DNA of 64,000 bases from Bacteroidota bacterium (lineage in GTDB: Bacteria > Bacteroidota > Bacteroidia > AKYH767-A > OLB10). How positions within the stretch are numbered: position 1 is the stretch's first letter; each line of letters opens with the position of its first letter. A program made the translations under genes and the position numbers. Shown piece by piece: positions 25,541 to 33,003 of the stretch. The stretch spans positions 44,022 to 108,021 of the forward strand of contig JADKFV010000020.1 of assembly GCA_016717325.1 (NCBI GenBank). Reading direction: 5' to 3'. The notes beneath the pieces were generated by a model, which saw only the letters and a list, made by a program, of their open reading frames with translations, was not told where the DNA came from and searched no databases.

Positions 25541-25987
25541 ATGAAAAAATTAATTTTAGCTTTAACAGCAGTAATAATAACCACAGGTGTTTATGCGCAA
25601 AAAGATTCGACACGAAACAAAATGTATCCGCCCGACATGGAAAAAGTAAATGATGGCCTGAACAAAAAAAGCGATCGTGAGCTAGACAGTATACAAAAAT
25701 ACAAAATGGAAAATAACCGCATGCCTAATCGCACTATACAAAACCACCCTGATACAATGATGAAACAAACTGGCACCGTCATTCAACCCGATGGCTACAT
25801 GATGCTAAACGGAAAAATGATGGTAGTGAAAAATGGGGAATTAAGCACAATGGAAAAAGATGTAACACTTACCGATGGAACAATAATTATGAAAAGTGGA
25901 TACTATATGAAAAAGGGAGAAACAAAACTCATGTTCAAAGAAGGCGAACACATTGACACGATGGGAAAAACAATGCCAAAGAAATAG
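25541..25987 (+). CDS. Exported DUF6799-like protein
   Basis: A 148-residue protein with a signal peptide (KLILALTAVIITTGVYAQ). The C-terminal half has two Met/Lys/Gly-rich beta-hairpin units (GYMMLNGKMMVVKNGELSTMEKDVTLTDGTIIMKSG..), the pattern of DUF6799. The N-terminal half is charged and rich in Asn/Asp/Lys. Met-rich periplasmic repeats suggest metal binding (perhaps copper), but this is inference. A bidirectional terminator follows before the AI-2E transporter gene. Confidence 0.7.
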   Translation: MKKLILALTAVIITTGVYAQKDSTRNKMYPPDMEKVNDGLNKKSDRELDSIQKYKMENNRMPNRTIQNHPDTMMKQTGTVIQPDGYMMLNGKMMVVKNGELSTMEKDVTLTDGTIIMKSGYYMKKGETKLMFKEGEHIDTMGKTMPKK

Positions 25988-26053
25988 TTGCTTAAAAAAA
26001 CCATTCACATGGGTTAGCCTTTTGCAACATTTCCCAAAAAAATCTTCTTCAAT

Positions 26054-26103
26054 AAAATAGCGCATTGAAATATTCCTTCGAATTTTAATGCGCTATTTTT
26101 AAT
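26054..26103. terminator. Rho-independent terminator
   Basis: AAAATAGCGCATT (26054-26066) pairs with AATGCGCTATTTT (26087-26099), flanked by A and T runs on both sides, so it could work in either direction. It lies between the DUF6799-like gene and the AI-2E family gene. Confidence 0.8.
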
Positions 26104-26114
26104 TTTAAAAACGA

Positions 26115-27239
26115 GTGGAAATAAATACTTACAAGTGGCCTGTTTTTGCAAAGCTTTCAATCATATTGATTGGCCTTGTTGCTTTGTTTTATATTTTACA
26201 CGTAGGTCAGGATATTATAGTACCCATAGTATTTTCTACCATCATTGCCATTTTGCTCAATCCGGTGGTTAATTTTCTTTGCCGTAAGAAAGTTAATAGA
26301 ACTTTTGCGATTTTGTTAAGCGTGGTTGCTACAATACTTTTAATAGCAGGTTTGGCATACTTCATTATAACGCAAGCATCAATGTTTGGACAATCATTAC
26401 CGCTATTCAAACAAAAATTTTCAATAATATTTAATGATTGTATCAATTGGGTTGCAACCAACCTCAATGTAAGCAAACCCAAAATAGAAACTTTAATAAC
26501 AGATGCAAAAGCCGATGGCATGGATAATAGTTCCAGTATGCTGGGCACTGCCTTGTTGGGAATTGGCGGCACAATGATTTTGATTTTATTATTACCGGTT
26601 TATATTTTCATGATTCTTTTTTACAAACCATTGCTATTGGAATTTATTGCACAAATATTTAAAAACGATAATAATGAAATTGTCAGTGAGGTATTGCAGC
26701 AAACAAAAACGTTAATCCAAAGTTACTTAATAGGATTGCTTATAGAAATCGGTATAGTGGCAACACTTAATTCTGCCGGGCTGCTAATTTTGGGAATTGA
26801 TTATGCAATTCTTTTAGGCATTATAGGAGCGCTGCTGAATTTGATTCCATACATAGGTGGCTTGGTTGGCATTAGCTTACCCATGCTGATAGCTATTGCA
26901 ACAAAAAGCCCCATTTATGCTTTGTGGGTTTTAATTTTATACCTGATTATTCAATTCATCGATAATAATTTTATAGTTCCAAAAATTGTGGCAAGCAAGG
27001 TAAAAGTAAATGCATTGGTGGCCATAATAGTAGTGCTCATCGGCAACGCGCTGTGGGGCATTGCAGGAATGTTTTTAGCTATTCCCATCATAGCCATTTT
27101 AAAAGTGGTGTTCGATAGGTTGGAACCGCTCAAGCCTTTCGGTTTTCTTATTAGCGACAACCAGCCCGAAATTGGCGCCTCTTTATTTCAGAAGCGAAAA
27201 TTATTTTTTGGTAAAACCAAAATTAAAGAACAAGAATAA
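26115..27239 (+). CDS. AI-2E family transporter (TqsA/PerM-type membrane protein)
   Basis: A 374-residue polytopic membrane protein starting with GTG at 26115. It has early membrane pairs (LSIILIGLVALFYILHVGQDIIVPIVFSTIIAILLNPVVNFL), a central soluble section (residues ~110-150), and the family core near the end (GIIGALLNLIPYIGG, then LWGIAGMFLAIPIIAILKVVFDRLEPLKPFG). Members export autoinducer-2, other small molecules, or act as sodium antiporters, so the substrate is not predictable. The start lies 12 bases after a terminator, so expression may depend on read-through or a promoter inside the hairpin region. Confidence 0.88.
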   Translation: MEINTYKWPVFAKLSIILIGLVALFYILHVGQDIIVPIVFSTIIAILLNPVVNFLCRKKVNRTFAILLSVVATILLIAGLAYFIITQASMFGQSLPLFKQKFSIIFNDCINWVATNLNVSKPKIETLITDAKADGMDNSSSMLGTALLGIGGTMILILLLPVYIFMILFYKPLLLEFIAQIFKNDNNEIVSEVLQQTKTLIQSYLIGLLIEIGIVATLNSAGLLILGIDYAILLGIIGALLNLIPYIGGLVGISLPMLIAIATKSPIYALWVLILYLIIQFIDNNFIVPKIVASKVKVNALVAIIVVLIGNALWGIAGMFLAIPIIAILKVVFDRLEPLKPFGFLISDNQPEIGASLFQKRKLFFGKTKIKEQE

Positions 27240-27260
27240 TATAACAGATTTCGAAAATCG

Positions 27261-27297
27261 TATAACAAGTGGGGGCTTATTACTCTGCACTTTTGCC
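27261..27297 (+). promoter_or_regulatory. TATAA-N25-TTTTGCC promoter-like element
   Basis: TATAA at 27261-27265, 25 bases, then TTTTGCC at 27291-27297. The next gene (DUF2383) starts 123 bases further on, a longer leader than at the other members. Confidence 0.5.
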
Positions 27298-27419
27298 TTA
27301 TAAAAATAAATGCAAAACATAACAATAAATCTTGAAAAAAATAATCTTGAAAATAAGCTCAGCGACATAAATTGCTATTAAATTTAATCAAACTAAAACT
27401 AAAAAAAAATAAAAAACAA

Positions 27420-27875
27420 ATGGAAAAGGAAAAACAAATCGAAGTATTAAACACACTGATCACAATCAACAATGATAGAATTGAAGGTTACGAAACTGCA
27501 GCAAAGGAAACCGAAGAGCAAGATTTAAAAACCTTATTCGGTAAGTTTGCAGCAACGAGTAAAAAATGCCACCAGGAACTGGCAGCAGAAGTAGCACAAC
27601 TTGATGGAAAAGTTGCTGAAGGCACTTTGATATCAGGAAAATTTTTCAGGGTTTGGATGGATGTAAAGGCTGCACTTACCGGCAAAGACCGTAAAGCCAT
27701 TTTAAATTCGTGTGAGTATGGCGAAGATGAAGCAGTAGACACTTATACAAAAGCATTAAATTTTGATGCTGAACATTTGAGTGAATCACAAAAAGCAATG
27801 ATTAGAGCACAAAAGTTGATGATAAAATCTCAGCACGATGAAGTAAAACATATGCGTGATTCTGTTGATGCGTAA
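27420..27875 (+). CDS. PA2169-family (DUF2383) four-helix-bundle protein
   Basis: About 151 residues from the ATG at 27420. A ferritin-like bundle: EVLNTLITINNDRIEGYETAAKETEEQDLKTLF, then KFAATSKKCHQEL, GKFFRVWMDVKAALTGKDRKAILNSCEYGEDEAVDTYTKAL. This matches the DUF2383/PA2169 pattern with conserved Glu and His residues able to bind metal. Often found with DUF892, CsbD and similar stress genes, as here. A terminator follows the stop. Function in detail unknown. Confidence 0.85.
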   Translation: MEKEKQIEVLNTLITINNDRIEGYETAAKETEEQDLKTLFGKFAATSKKCHQELAAEVAQLDGKVAEGTLISGKFFRVWMDVKAALTGKDRKAILNSCEYGEDEAVDTYTKALNFDAEHLSESQKAMIRAQKLMIKSQHDEVKHMRDSVDA

Positions 27876-27928
27876 TAAAAATAAAATTCCATTAATCTAA
27901 ATTCTGAAAAGAGGCAGAAAATAGATTC

Positions 27929-27962
27929 GAAAGAGAGTATTCGCTCTCTTTCGCTTTTACCT
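27929..27962 (+). terminator. Rho-independent terminator
   Basis: GAAAGAGAG (27929-27937) pairs with CTCTCTTTC (27944-27952), loop TATTCG, followed by a T-rich tail. It comes after the DUF2383 gene. Confidence 0.8.
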
Positions 27963-28849
27963 TTTTATAAAATATTCAAGTAATTAGTCCCAATAGCTAT
28001 TCTGGGAGATGGAAAATTTTTAATAGAACGTTTTTCCGAGAGTAGAATATTGCGTTTTTTTTTATTGGTTTGAGGAATTAGGTCTTAATAAAGGAAAATT
28101 TTTTTTCTTTGAAGAGAAGAAATTTCTACAGGATATTATACAAAGAATACGAACAAAAGATTTTTTTAGAGAAGTTTTCAGCTTTCCTTACGTTGGCCGG
28201 GCGGTTTATTTGGCCACGGTGATGTTGGCGGCAAAAAAAAAATTCAAATCAAGAGATTTCAACGGATTGTTTATTTTTTTATTGAGGTTCAAAATTAACA
28301 CAAGAACTTCGATTTTTTGTAAAAGGTCAGGTAGAGCCCGGGAAGATACGCGAACGAACAAAGCTAGCTTTTGTAATATTGCAGCATATTACGCAAAGCA
28401 TTAAAAAAAAAAGGTTAGTGAATATAGTAAACGGTCTCAGAAAGAAAAACCCGAGTCCCATTTGATTTATCCCGAAAATAGTTGGTGAAAGCGATTAAGC
28501 ATTGATGCAGAGGTAGAAAGTTTATGGTAAAAAAGGGCGAGTATTTTGTAAAAAAAAAAGGTATACCTATGTGACAGAACAAGGATGGCAAAGGGAAAAG
28601 GAATTAGTAGACACAAGGGCCCAGAGTGCTGATAATATGGGTTGGAGAAAAAGAAAGCGGAAAGAGAAACCCGAAAAAAAAAGAAAGGAACAGCAACACG
28701 CCGTCTTTTCCGAAAACCACAACAGAACACTTTCGTAAATAAATAGCAAGGAAGGAGCAAAAGTTCACAGTCAAACTTTCGGCACAAACGAGAGGGTCGA
28801 AAATTTCTTCCCCCGATTGGAAAACTTGCCGTCCCCAAAAGGTTGTCCC
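27963..28849. other. Non-coding, purine-skewed stretch of unusual composition
   Basis: Nearly 900 bases without a convincing gene on either strand. From about 28080 the plus strand is unusually rich in A and G with many long A runs, and all frames are broken by stops. It ends where the SDR gene's conserved sequence begins without a proper start codon (GTA at 28850-28852 where ATG is expected). It may be a poorly assembled join or a rearrangement scar. Confidence 0.5.
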
Positions 28850-29608
28850 GTAAAATTAGAAAACAAAACAGTATTTATTACAGGTGGTCTATCGGGCATT
28901 GGCAAAGCTTGTGCTATAGCTGCTGCAAAAGAAGGTGCCAACATAGCTATAGCAGATATAAAATCGCCAATGGTAGAAGAGGCTATGGAAGAAATAAAAG
29001 CAGAAAATGCAAAGGCTATTTTTATTGAATGTGATGTTGCTGTTTTTGCACAAGTGCAAATGGCAGTTGAAAAAGTAGTGGCTACTTTTACTACGCTTGA
29101 CGTAGCACTAAACAATGCCGGCATTGGAGGTGAGCCCAACAAAGTGGGTGACATGACCGAAGAGGCTTGGCTTAAAGTTATTGGTGTAAATTTGAATGGT
29201 GTGTTCAATGGAATGAAACATGAATTAACACAAATGGCAAAACAGAAAAATGGTGTTATCATAAATATGGCATCTATTCTGAGCAAAGTTGGCTTCGCAA
29301 CATCGGCCCATTATGTAGCTGCCAAGCATGCCGTAATTGGTCTTACACAAACGGCAGCATTGGAGTACGCTACCGAGGGTATTCGTATAAATGCTATATG
29401 CCCCGGATTTATTGATACGCCCTTGTTGGCTAAAGGTGGCATAACGGACCATGAAGAAGTAAAACAACAAATCATCAACCTACACCCAATGAAAAGGCTT
29501 GGAAAATCGGAAGAAATTGCAAATGGTTTTATTTTTCTTGCTTGCGATGATAGTTCGTTTGTTACCGGCACTGCTCTCGAAATAGATGGTGGTTACTTAG
29601 CGCAGTAG
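28817..29608 (+). CDS. Short-chain dehydrogenase/reductase (SDR), unclear start
   Basis: A classical SDR of about 252 residues: cofactor loop TGGLSGIGKA, NNAGIGG, the catalytic Ser in MASILSKVG, catalytic Tyr/Lys in YVAAKHA, and PGFIDTPL; the end DGGYLAQ is typical. It reduces or oxidises a small alcohol/ketone with NAD(P). The family start (KLENKTVFITGG) begins at 28853, but the codon before it is GTA, not ATG. The only in-frame start upstream is TTG at 28817, which adds 12 atypical residues. The 5' end therefore looks damaged or misassembled. It is followed 18 bases later by the NDH-2 gene, a likely operon. Confidence 0.8.
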   Translation: MENLPSPKGCPVKLENKTVFITGGLSGIGKACAIAAAKEGANIAIADIKSPMVEEAMEEIKAENAKAIFIECDVAVFAQVQMAVEKVVATFTTLDVALNNAGIGGEPNKVGDMTEEAWLKVIGVNLNGVFNGMKHELTQMAKQKNGVIINMASILSKVGFATSAHYVAAKHAVIGLTQTAALEYATEGIRINAICPGFIDTPLLAKGGITDHEEVKQQIINLHPMKRLGKSEEIANGFIFLACDDSSFVTGTALEIDGGYLAQ

Positions 29609-29626
29609 CGCAAGGTTTTTTTTGTA

Positions 29627-30916
29627 ATGAAAAATAAAAAACATTTAGTAATTATTGGTGCCGGTTTTGCAGGACTCAAAATTGCGCGAATGCTTAACAA
29701 CCATCCTGCTTATAAAATTACATTAATAGATAAAAATAACTACCACCAATTTCAACCATTGTTATATCAGGTGGCTATGGCAAATTTAGACGCGAGTAAT
29801 ATTTCTTTTCCATTGCGCATCATTTTTGAAAAAAGCAGAAATGTTTCTATTCGTGTGGCTTCTGTTACGAATATCGACATGGAAAAAAATAAAATAGAAA
29901 CAGCAAACGAAAATTTCGTTTACGATTACTTAGTAATTGCCACAGGTGCTATCACAAATTATTTTGGTAACAAATCGATAGAGGAAAACACACATTCTAT
30001 GAAGTCGACCTGGGAGGCATTGCAAATTCGCAATACACTACTTCAGCACTTTGAGAATGCGGTGTCAAAAAAAGAAAATATTTTATCGGTAGTAATAGTT
30101 GGTGGCGGACCCACCGGTGTGGAACTAAGTGGTGCTTTGGCCGAAATGAAAAAAGATTCTTTGCCTTTCGAATATCCCGAATTAGATTTCAGCAAAATGA
30201 AAATTTATTTGCTGGAAGGAACATCAAAACTTTTATCGAATATGAGTAGTATTTCTTCAAAAAAGGCAAAAGAATATTTAACCAAATTAGGTGTGATTGT
30301 AAAAACCGACACTATTGTAAAAAGTTATGATGGTTTAAAACTTGAATTGAATAATGCCACACAAATAGAATCGTCTTTTGTGATATGGGCTGCTGGTGTT
30401 AAAGGAAATCTGGCATCAGGTATCGACCCTCAGCTTATCACCAAATCAAGCCAGTTAAAAACGGATATTTACAACCGTGTGATATCAAGCAACAATGTTT
30501 TTGCTGTTGGCGATGTTGCATTTATTCAAACTGAAATTCACCCCCGAGGCTTTCCGCAATTGGCAAGTGTTGCCATTGATCAGGCAAAAAATGTAGCAAA
30601 CAATTTTGTTCTTATGGCACAGGAAAAAACCATACAACCATACGAGTATAAAAATAAAGGCAACCTTGCAACCATAGGCCGAAACAAAGCCGTGGTGGAT
30701 TTAAAAAATCCAAAAATAAGCTTTCAAGGTTTTTTTGCCTGGTTAATATGGATGACTTTACATTTGTTTCTATTAATGGGATTTAAAAACCGTGTAATTG
30801 TTTTTATTAACTGGATATACAAATATTTTACACACCGGCAATCGCTGGCTTTACTTTTTGAACCTTTAACTCATAAAATTACTAAAACCACATCTGCACT
30901 AAATAGTTCACAATAA
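29627..30916 (+). CDS. ndh: Type II NADH dehydrogenase (NAD(P)/FAD-dependent oxidoreductase)
   Basis: A 429-residue flavoprotein that passes electrons from NADH to quinone without pumping protons. The FAD loop is at the N terminus (LVIIGAGFAGLKIAR), with the NDH-2 hallmark YHQFQPLLYQVAM near residue 40. The NADH loop is VVIVGGGPTGVELSGALAEM (about 163) and the second FAD contact VFAVGDVAFI (about 299). The C-terminal part (ISFQGFFAWLIWMTLHLFLLMGFKNR) is amphipathic and anchors it to the inner membrane. Lies between the SDR and a small helical protein gene. Confidence 0.9.
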   Translation: MKNKKHLVIIGAGFAGLKIARMLNNHPAYKITLIDKNNYHQFQPLLYQVAMANLDASNISFPLRIIFEKSRNVSIRVASVTNIDMEKNKIETANENFVYDYLVIATGAITNYFGNKSIEENTHSMKSTWEALQIRNTLLQHFENAVSKKENILSVVIVGGGPTGVELSGALAEMKKDSLPFEYPELDFSKMKIYLLEGTSKLLSNMSSISSKKAKEYLTKLGVIVKTDTIVKSYDGLKLELNNATQIESSFVIWAAGVKGNLASGIDPQLITKSSQLKTDIYNRVISSNNVFAVGDVAFIQTEIHPRGFPQLASVAIDQAKNVANNFVLMAQEKTIQPYEYKNKGNLATIGRNKAVVDLKNPKISFQGFFAWLIWMTLHLFLLMGFKNRVIVFINWIYKYFTHRQSLALLFEPLTHKITKTTSALNSSQ

Positions 30917-30929
30917 AAAAATACTTTAT

Positions 30930-31193
30930 ATGAAAACTGAGCAAGAACTTAATGCCTCCATATTAGCAGTTACTATGACCATTCACAATAAATATCCTGA
31001 GTTGTCAAAGTATATCGAAGAGATGCCTGTAACAATTCCTGATGTACAATCACCAGAAATAAACAATAAGCACCTGGAGAATTATCACAACACACTTGTT
31101 TCAATGGTAGATGGCTATCAAAAAAAAAAACGCTCCGTCATACATAAAACTATTCTTCGCCATTCTTGCTTGCGAAGGAGTAGGCTTACTTAG
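30930..31193 (+). CDS. Small helical protein overlapping tspO
   Basis: As read, 87 residues; the first ~65 look genuine (MKTEQELNASILAVTMTIHNKYPELSKYIEEMPV) and resemble the small protein at 46255 (same IxxKxPxL...E.P layout). The last ~25 residues, after an A11 run (31120-31130), are read in a frame that fully overlaps the start of tspO and look non-coding. A one-base change in the A run would shorten it. It starts 13 bases after ndh. No known family; predicted two-helix cytosolic protein. Confidence 0.6.
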   Translation: MKTEQELNASILAVTMTIHNKYPELSKYIEEMPVTIPDVQSPEINNKHLENYHNTLVSMVDGYQKKKRSVIHKTILRHSCLRRSRLT

Positions 31194-31605
31194 CGGATTA
31201 ATCTCGGGCAATGAAGTTAATACCTGGTTTGCAACTTTAAATAAACCGTCCTGGAATCCACCTGCATTTTTATTTGCACCTGTTTGGGCCACACTATATT
31301 TTCTGATGGCCATTTCTTTGTATATAATCTGGACCAAAATAAAAATTCAACCTCAAAAAAATAATGCTTTAATATTGTTTGGTATACAGCTTACTTTAAA
31401 TTTTTTGTGGAGCATTATTTTTTTCAGATTTCATTCTCCGCTTATAGCATTGCTTGATATTGTTTTATTATTCGTTGCAATATTTATTACCATTTTAAAT
31501 TTTTCGCGCTACTCCAAACTTGCTGCCTGGTTAATGGTGCCTTACTTTGCCTGGGTTACCTTTGCTACTATTTTAAATTTTTCTATTTGGTATTTTAACC
31601 GATAA
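31111..31605 (+). CDS. tspO: TspO/MBR family membrane protein
   Basis: A 164-residue protein with five membrane helices. Family signature positions are visible: PSWNPPAFLFAPVWATLYFLMAISLYIIW (helices 2-3 with the WxPP and PVW motifs) and LNFLWSIIFF, LMVPYFAWVTFATILNF. TspO proteins bind porphyrins and sterols and are linked to stress and tetrapyrrole control. The ATG at 31111 is followed by a lysine stretch from an A11 run and lies 83 bases inside the preceding small gene, so the two are probably coupled. Confidence 0.9.
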   Translation: MAIKKKNAPSYIKLFFAILACEGVGLLSGLISGNEVNTWFATLNKPSWNPPAFLFAPVWATLYFLMAISLYIIWTKIKIQPQKNNALILFGIQLTLNFLWSIIFFRFHSPLIALLDIVLLFVAIFITILNFSRYSKLAAWLMVPYFAWVTFATILNFSIWYFNR

Positions 31606-32011
31606 ATGGCAGCTCAATTATCCGACTCGAAATTCGACAATATCTAAAACACATACCGCGAAATGCTATATGGTATTACTTTGATAAATGCTTCTATGCA
31701 AACAAGGGCCAAAGAAATTCTGTGAAATAAAATTATTGCCTCGAAAATAACATTACACAAAAACAAGCAAAGGAAAATTTACGAAACGAATTTTGCCTCT
31801 TACAAAATTTTAAAACTGAAGTTAATAGCAAATCTCCTGCATCTTTTTTTAACTTTATTAACCCTAACAATATTGTTAAAAAAGACGCAAACGATAAATG
31901 GCATTAAATAATGTAAAGATTACAGATTGTGATGTAAAAATAAACATGCAATTGCTAATCATCTTTGCAATGTTGCGGTAATGAAATTGCAACATTAAAT
32001 AAAAAAAACAA
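31606..32011. other. Intergenic stretch, no gene seen
   Basis: About 400 bases with no convincing gene. The regulon-type element for the next small gene lies at 31933-31969. Confidence 0.5.
31933..31969 (+). promoter_or_regulatory. TGTAA-N25-CTTTGCA promoter-like element
   Basis: TGTAA at 31933-31937, 25 bases, CTTTGCA at 31963-31969. It ends 43 bases before the ATG at 32012. One of the best matches. Confidence 0.65.
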
Positions 32012-32197
32012 ATGGATAAGAATCAAAAAGGCGCAGCAAACAACAAAGTTGCAACTCATGCAAATGATGAAAAAGGCAAAGGAATGCCGGCACAAAAATC
32101 ACCCAACCAGATGTCAAGTAACAATGAAACGGATGACAAAAAAGGCGGTGTGAAACCTGAGGTTGATAAAAAATCAAACTCTGCACATTCAAAATAA
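32012..32197 (+). CDS. Small lysine-rich hydrophilic protein
   Basis: Sixty-one residues dominated by Lys, Asn, Ser, Asp and Gly, with no hydrophobic segment (MDKNQKGAANNKV ... KKGGVKPEVDKKSNSAHSK). It is predicted to be disordered. Its own regulon-type promoter and a strong terminator frame it as a single-gene unit, which supports it being real. Family not recognised; composition and context suggest a stress protectant, as for the protein at 24307. Confidence 0.6.
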   Translation: MDKNQKGAANNKVATHANDEKGKGMPAQKSPNQMSSNNETDDKKGGVKPEVDKKSNSAHSK

Positions 32198-32216
32198 ACT
32201 TTGCACAGCAAGTTTT

Positions 32217-32251
32217 AAAGCGTTCAACACAGATGTTGAACGCTTTTTTTG
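32217..32251 (+). terminator. Rho-independent terminator
   Basis: AAAGCGTTCAAC (32217-32228) pairs with GTTGAACGCTTT (32235-32246), then a T run. It comes after the small hydrophilic protein gene. Confidence 0.9.
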
Positions 32252-32291
32252 TCGTCCATTAATACTTTGGCATTCTAAAATGTATGAATTA

Positions 32292-32329
32292 TGTAACTTA
32301 TATATTTTTTATACAAGATAATCACTGCA
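32292..32329 (+). promoter_or_regulatory. Weak TGTAA-N26-CACTGCA element
   Basis: TGTAA at 32292-32296, 26 bases, then CACTGCA at 32323-32329 (two mismatches to CTTTGCA). It ends 40 bases before the AraC-type gene, the same distance as strong members. Confidence 0.35.
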
Positions 32330-32368
32330 CAAGAAGTGTAAATTTACATTTTACAAAACAAATCATTT

Positions 32369-32977
32369 TTGAAATTACATATTAAATACATGCTTAGTGT
32401 TCGCTCCAAAATGGAAGTGAAAGAAGAGTTGAAAAAACTTGGGCTTCACTTTGTGTTTGTGGATATGGGCGAAGTAGAAGTAATGGAAGATTTAACCACA
32501 GCCCAAATCGAGTTGTTGAAGGATGCATTGCTTAATATAGGACTCGAATTAATGGACGATAAGAAAGCAATACTTATCGACAAAATTAAAAATGTAGTTA
32601 TTGAATTGATTCATCAAACAGACGAATCTATAAAAACAAACTTTTCCGATTACCTGAGTGAGAAACTCAATCACAATTATACTTACATGGCCAACTTATT
32701 TTCGCAAGTGCAAGGCAGCACTATTGAGCAATATATTATAGCGCATAAAATAGAAAAAGTAAAAGAATTAATTATTTACGATGAACTCAACCTTACCGAA
32801 ATATCGTACAAACTCAATTATAGCAGTATGGCGCATTTATCCAATCAGTTTAAAAAAGTAACGGGCCTTACACCATCGCAATTCAAATTATTAAAATCCA
32901 AAAGCCGAATTGCAATTGAAGATGTTGGCAAAATTGAAACACCGAACAACGAAATTGACAATAGCGAAGCACTTTAA
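32369..32977 (+). CDS. AraC-family regulator with short N-terminal sensor-like domain
   Basis: A 202-residue regulator. Residues 1-80 form a small alpha/beta domain (MLSVRSKMEVKEELKKLGL, VDMGEVEVMEDLTT) resembling a heavy-metal-associated fold but without a CxxC motif. The C-terminal half is the AraC double helix-turn-helix (FSDYLSEKLNHNYTYMANLFSQ, then NLTEISYKLNYSSMAHLSNQFKKVTGLTPSQFK). Proteins with this layout occur widely in Bacteroidota near stress genes. It lies 26 bases before the hybrid kinase gene, so the three regulators (AraC, kinase, receiver) may work together. It is a candidate controller of the shared promoter element. Confidence 0.88.
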   Translation: MKLHIKYMLSVRSKMEVKEELKKLGLHFVFVDMGEVEVMEDLTTAQIELLKDALLNIGLELMDDKKAILIDKIKNVVIELIHQTDESIKTNFSDYLSEKLNHNYTYMANLFSQVQGSTIEQYIIAHKIEKVKELIIYDELNLTEISYKLNYSSMAHLSNQFKKVTGLTPSQFKLLKSKSRIAIEDVGKIETPNNEIDNSEAL

Positions 32978-33003
32978 TTACAGCAGAAAAAAAACCAACG
33001 AAC

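Noticed and set aside
28210..28838. Several open frames in the purine-rich stretch
   Set aside because: Arise from the skewed composition; sequences are lysine- or phenylalanine-rich without any family pattern.
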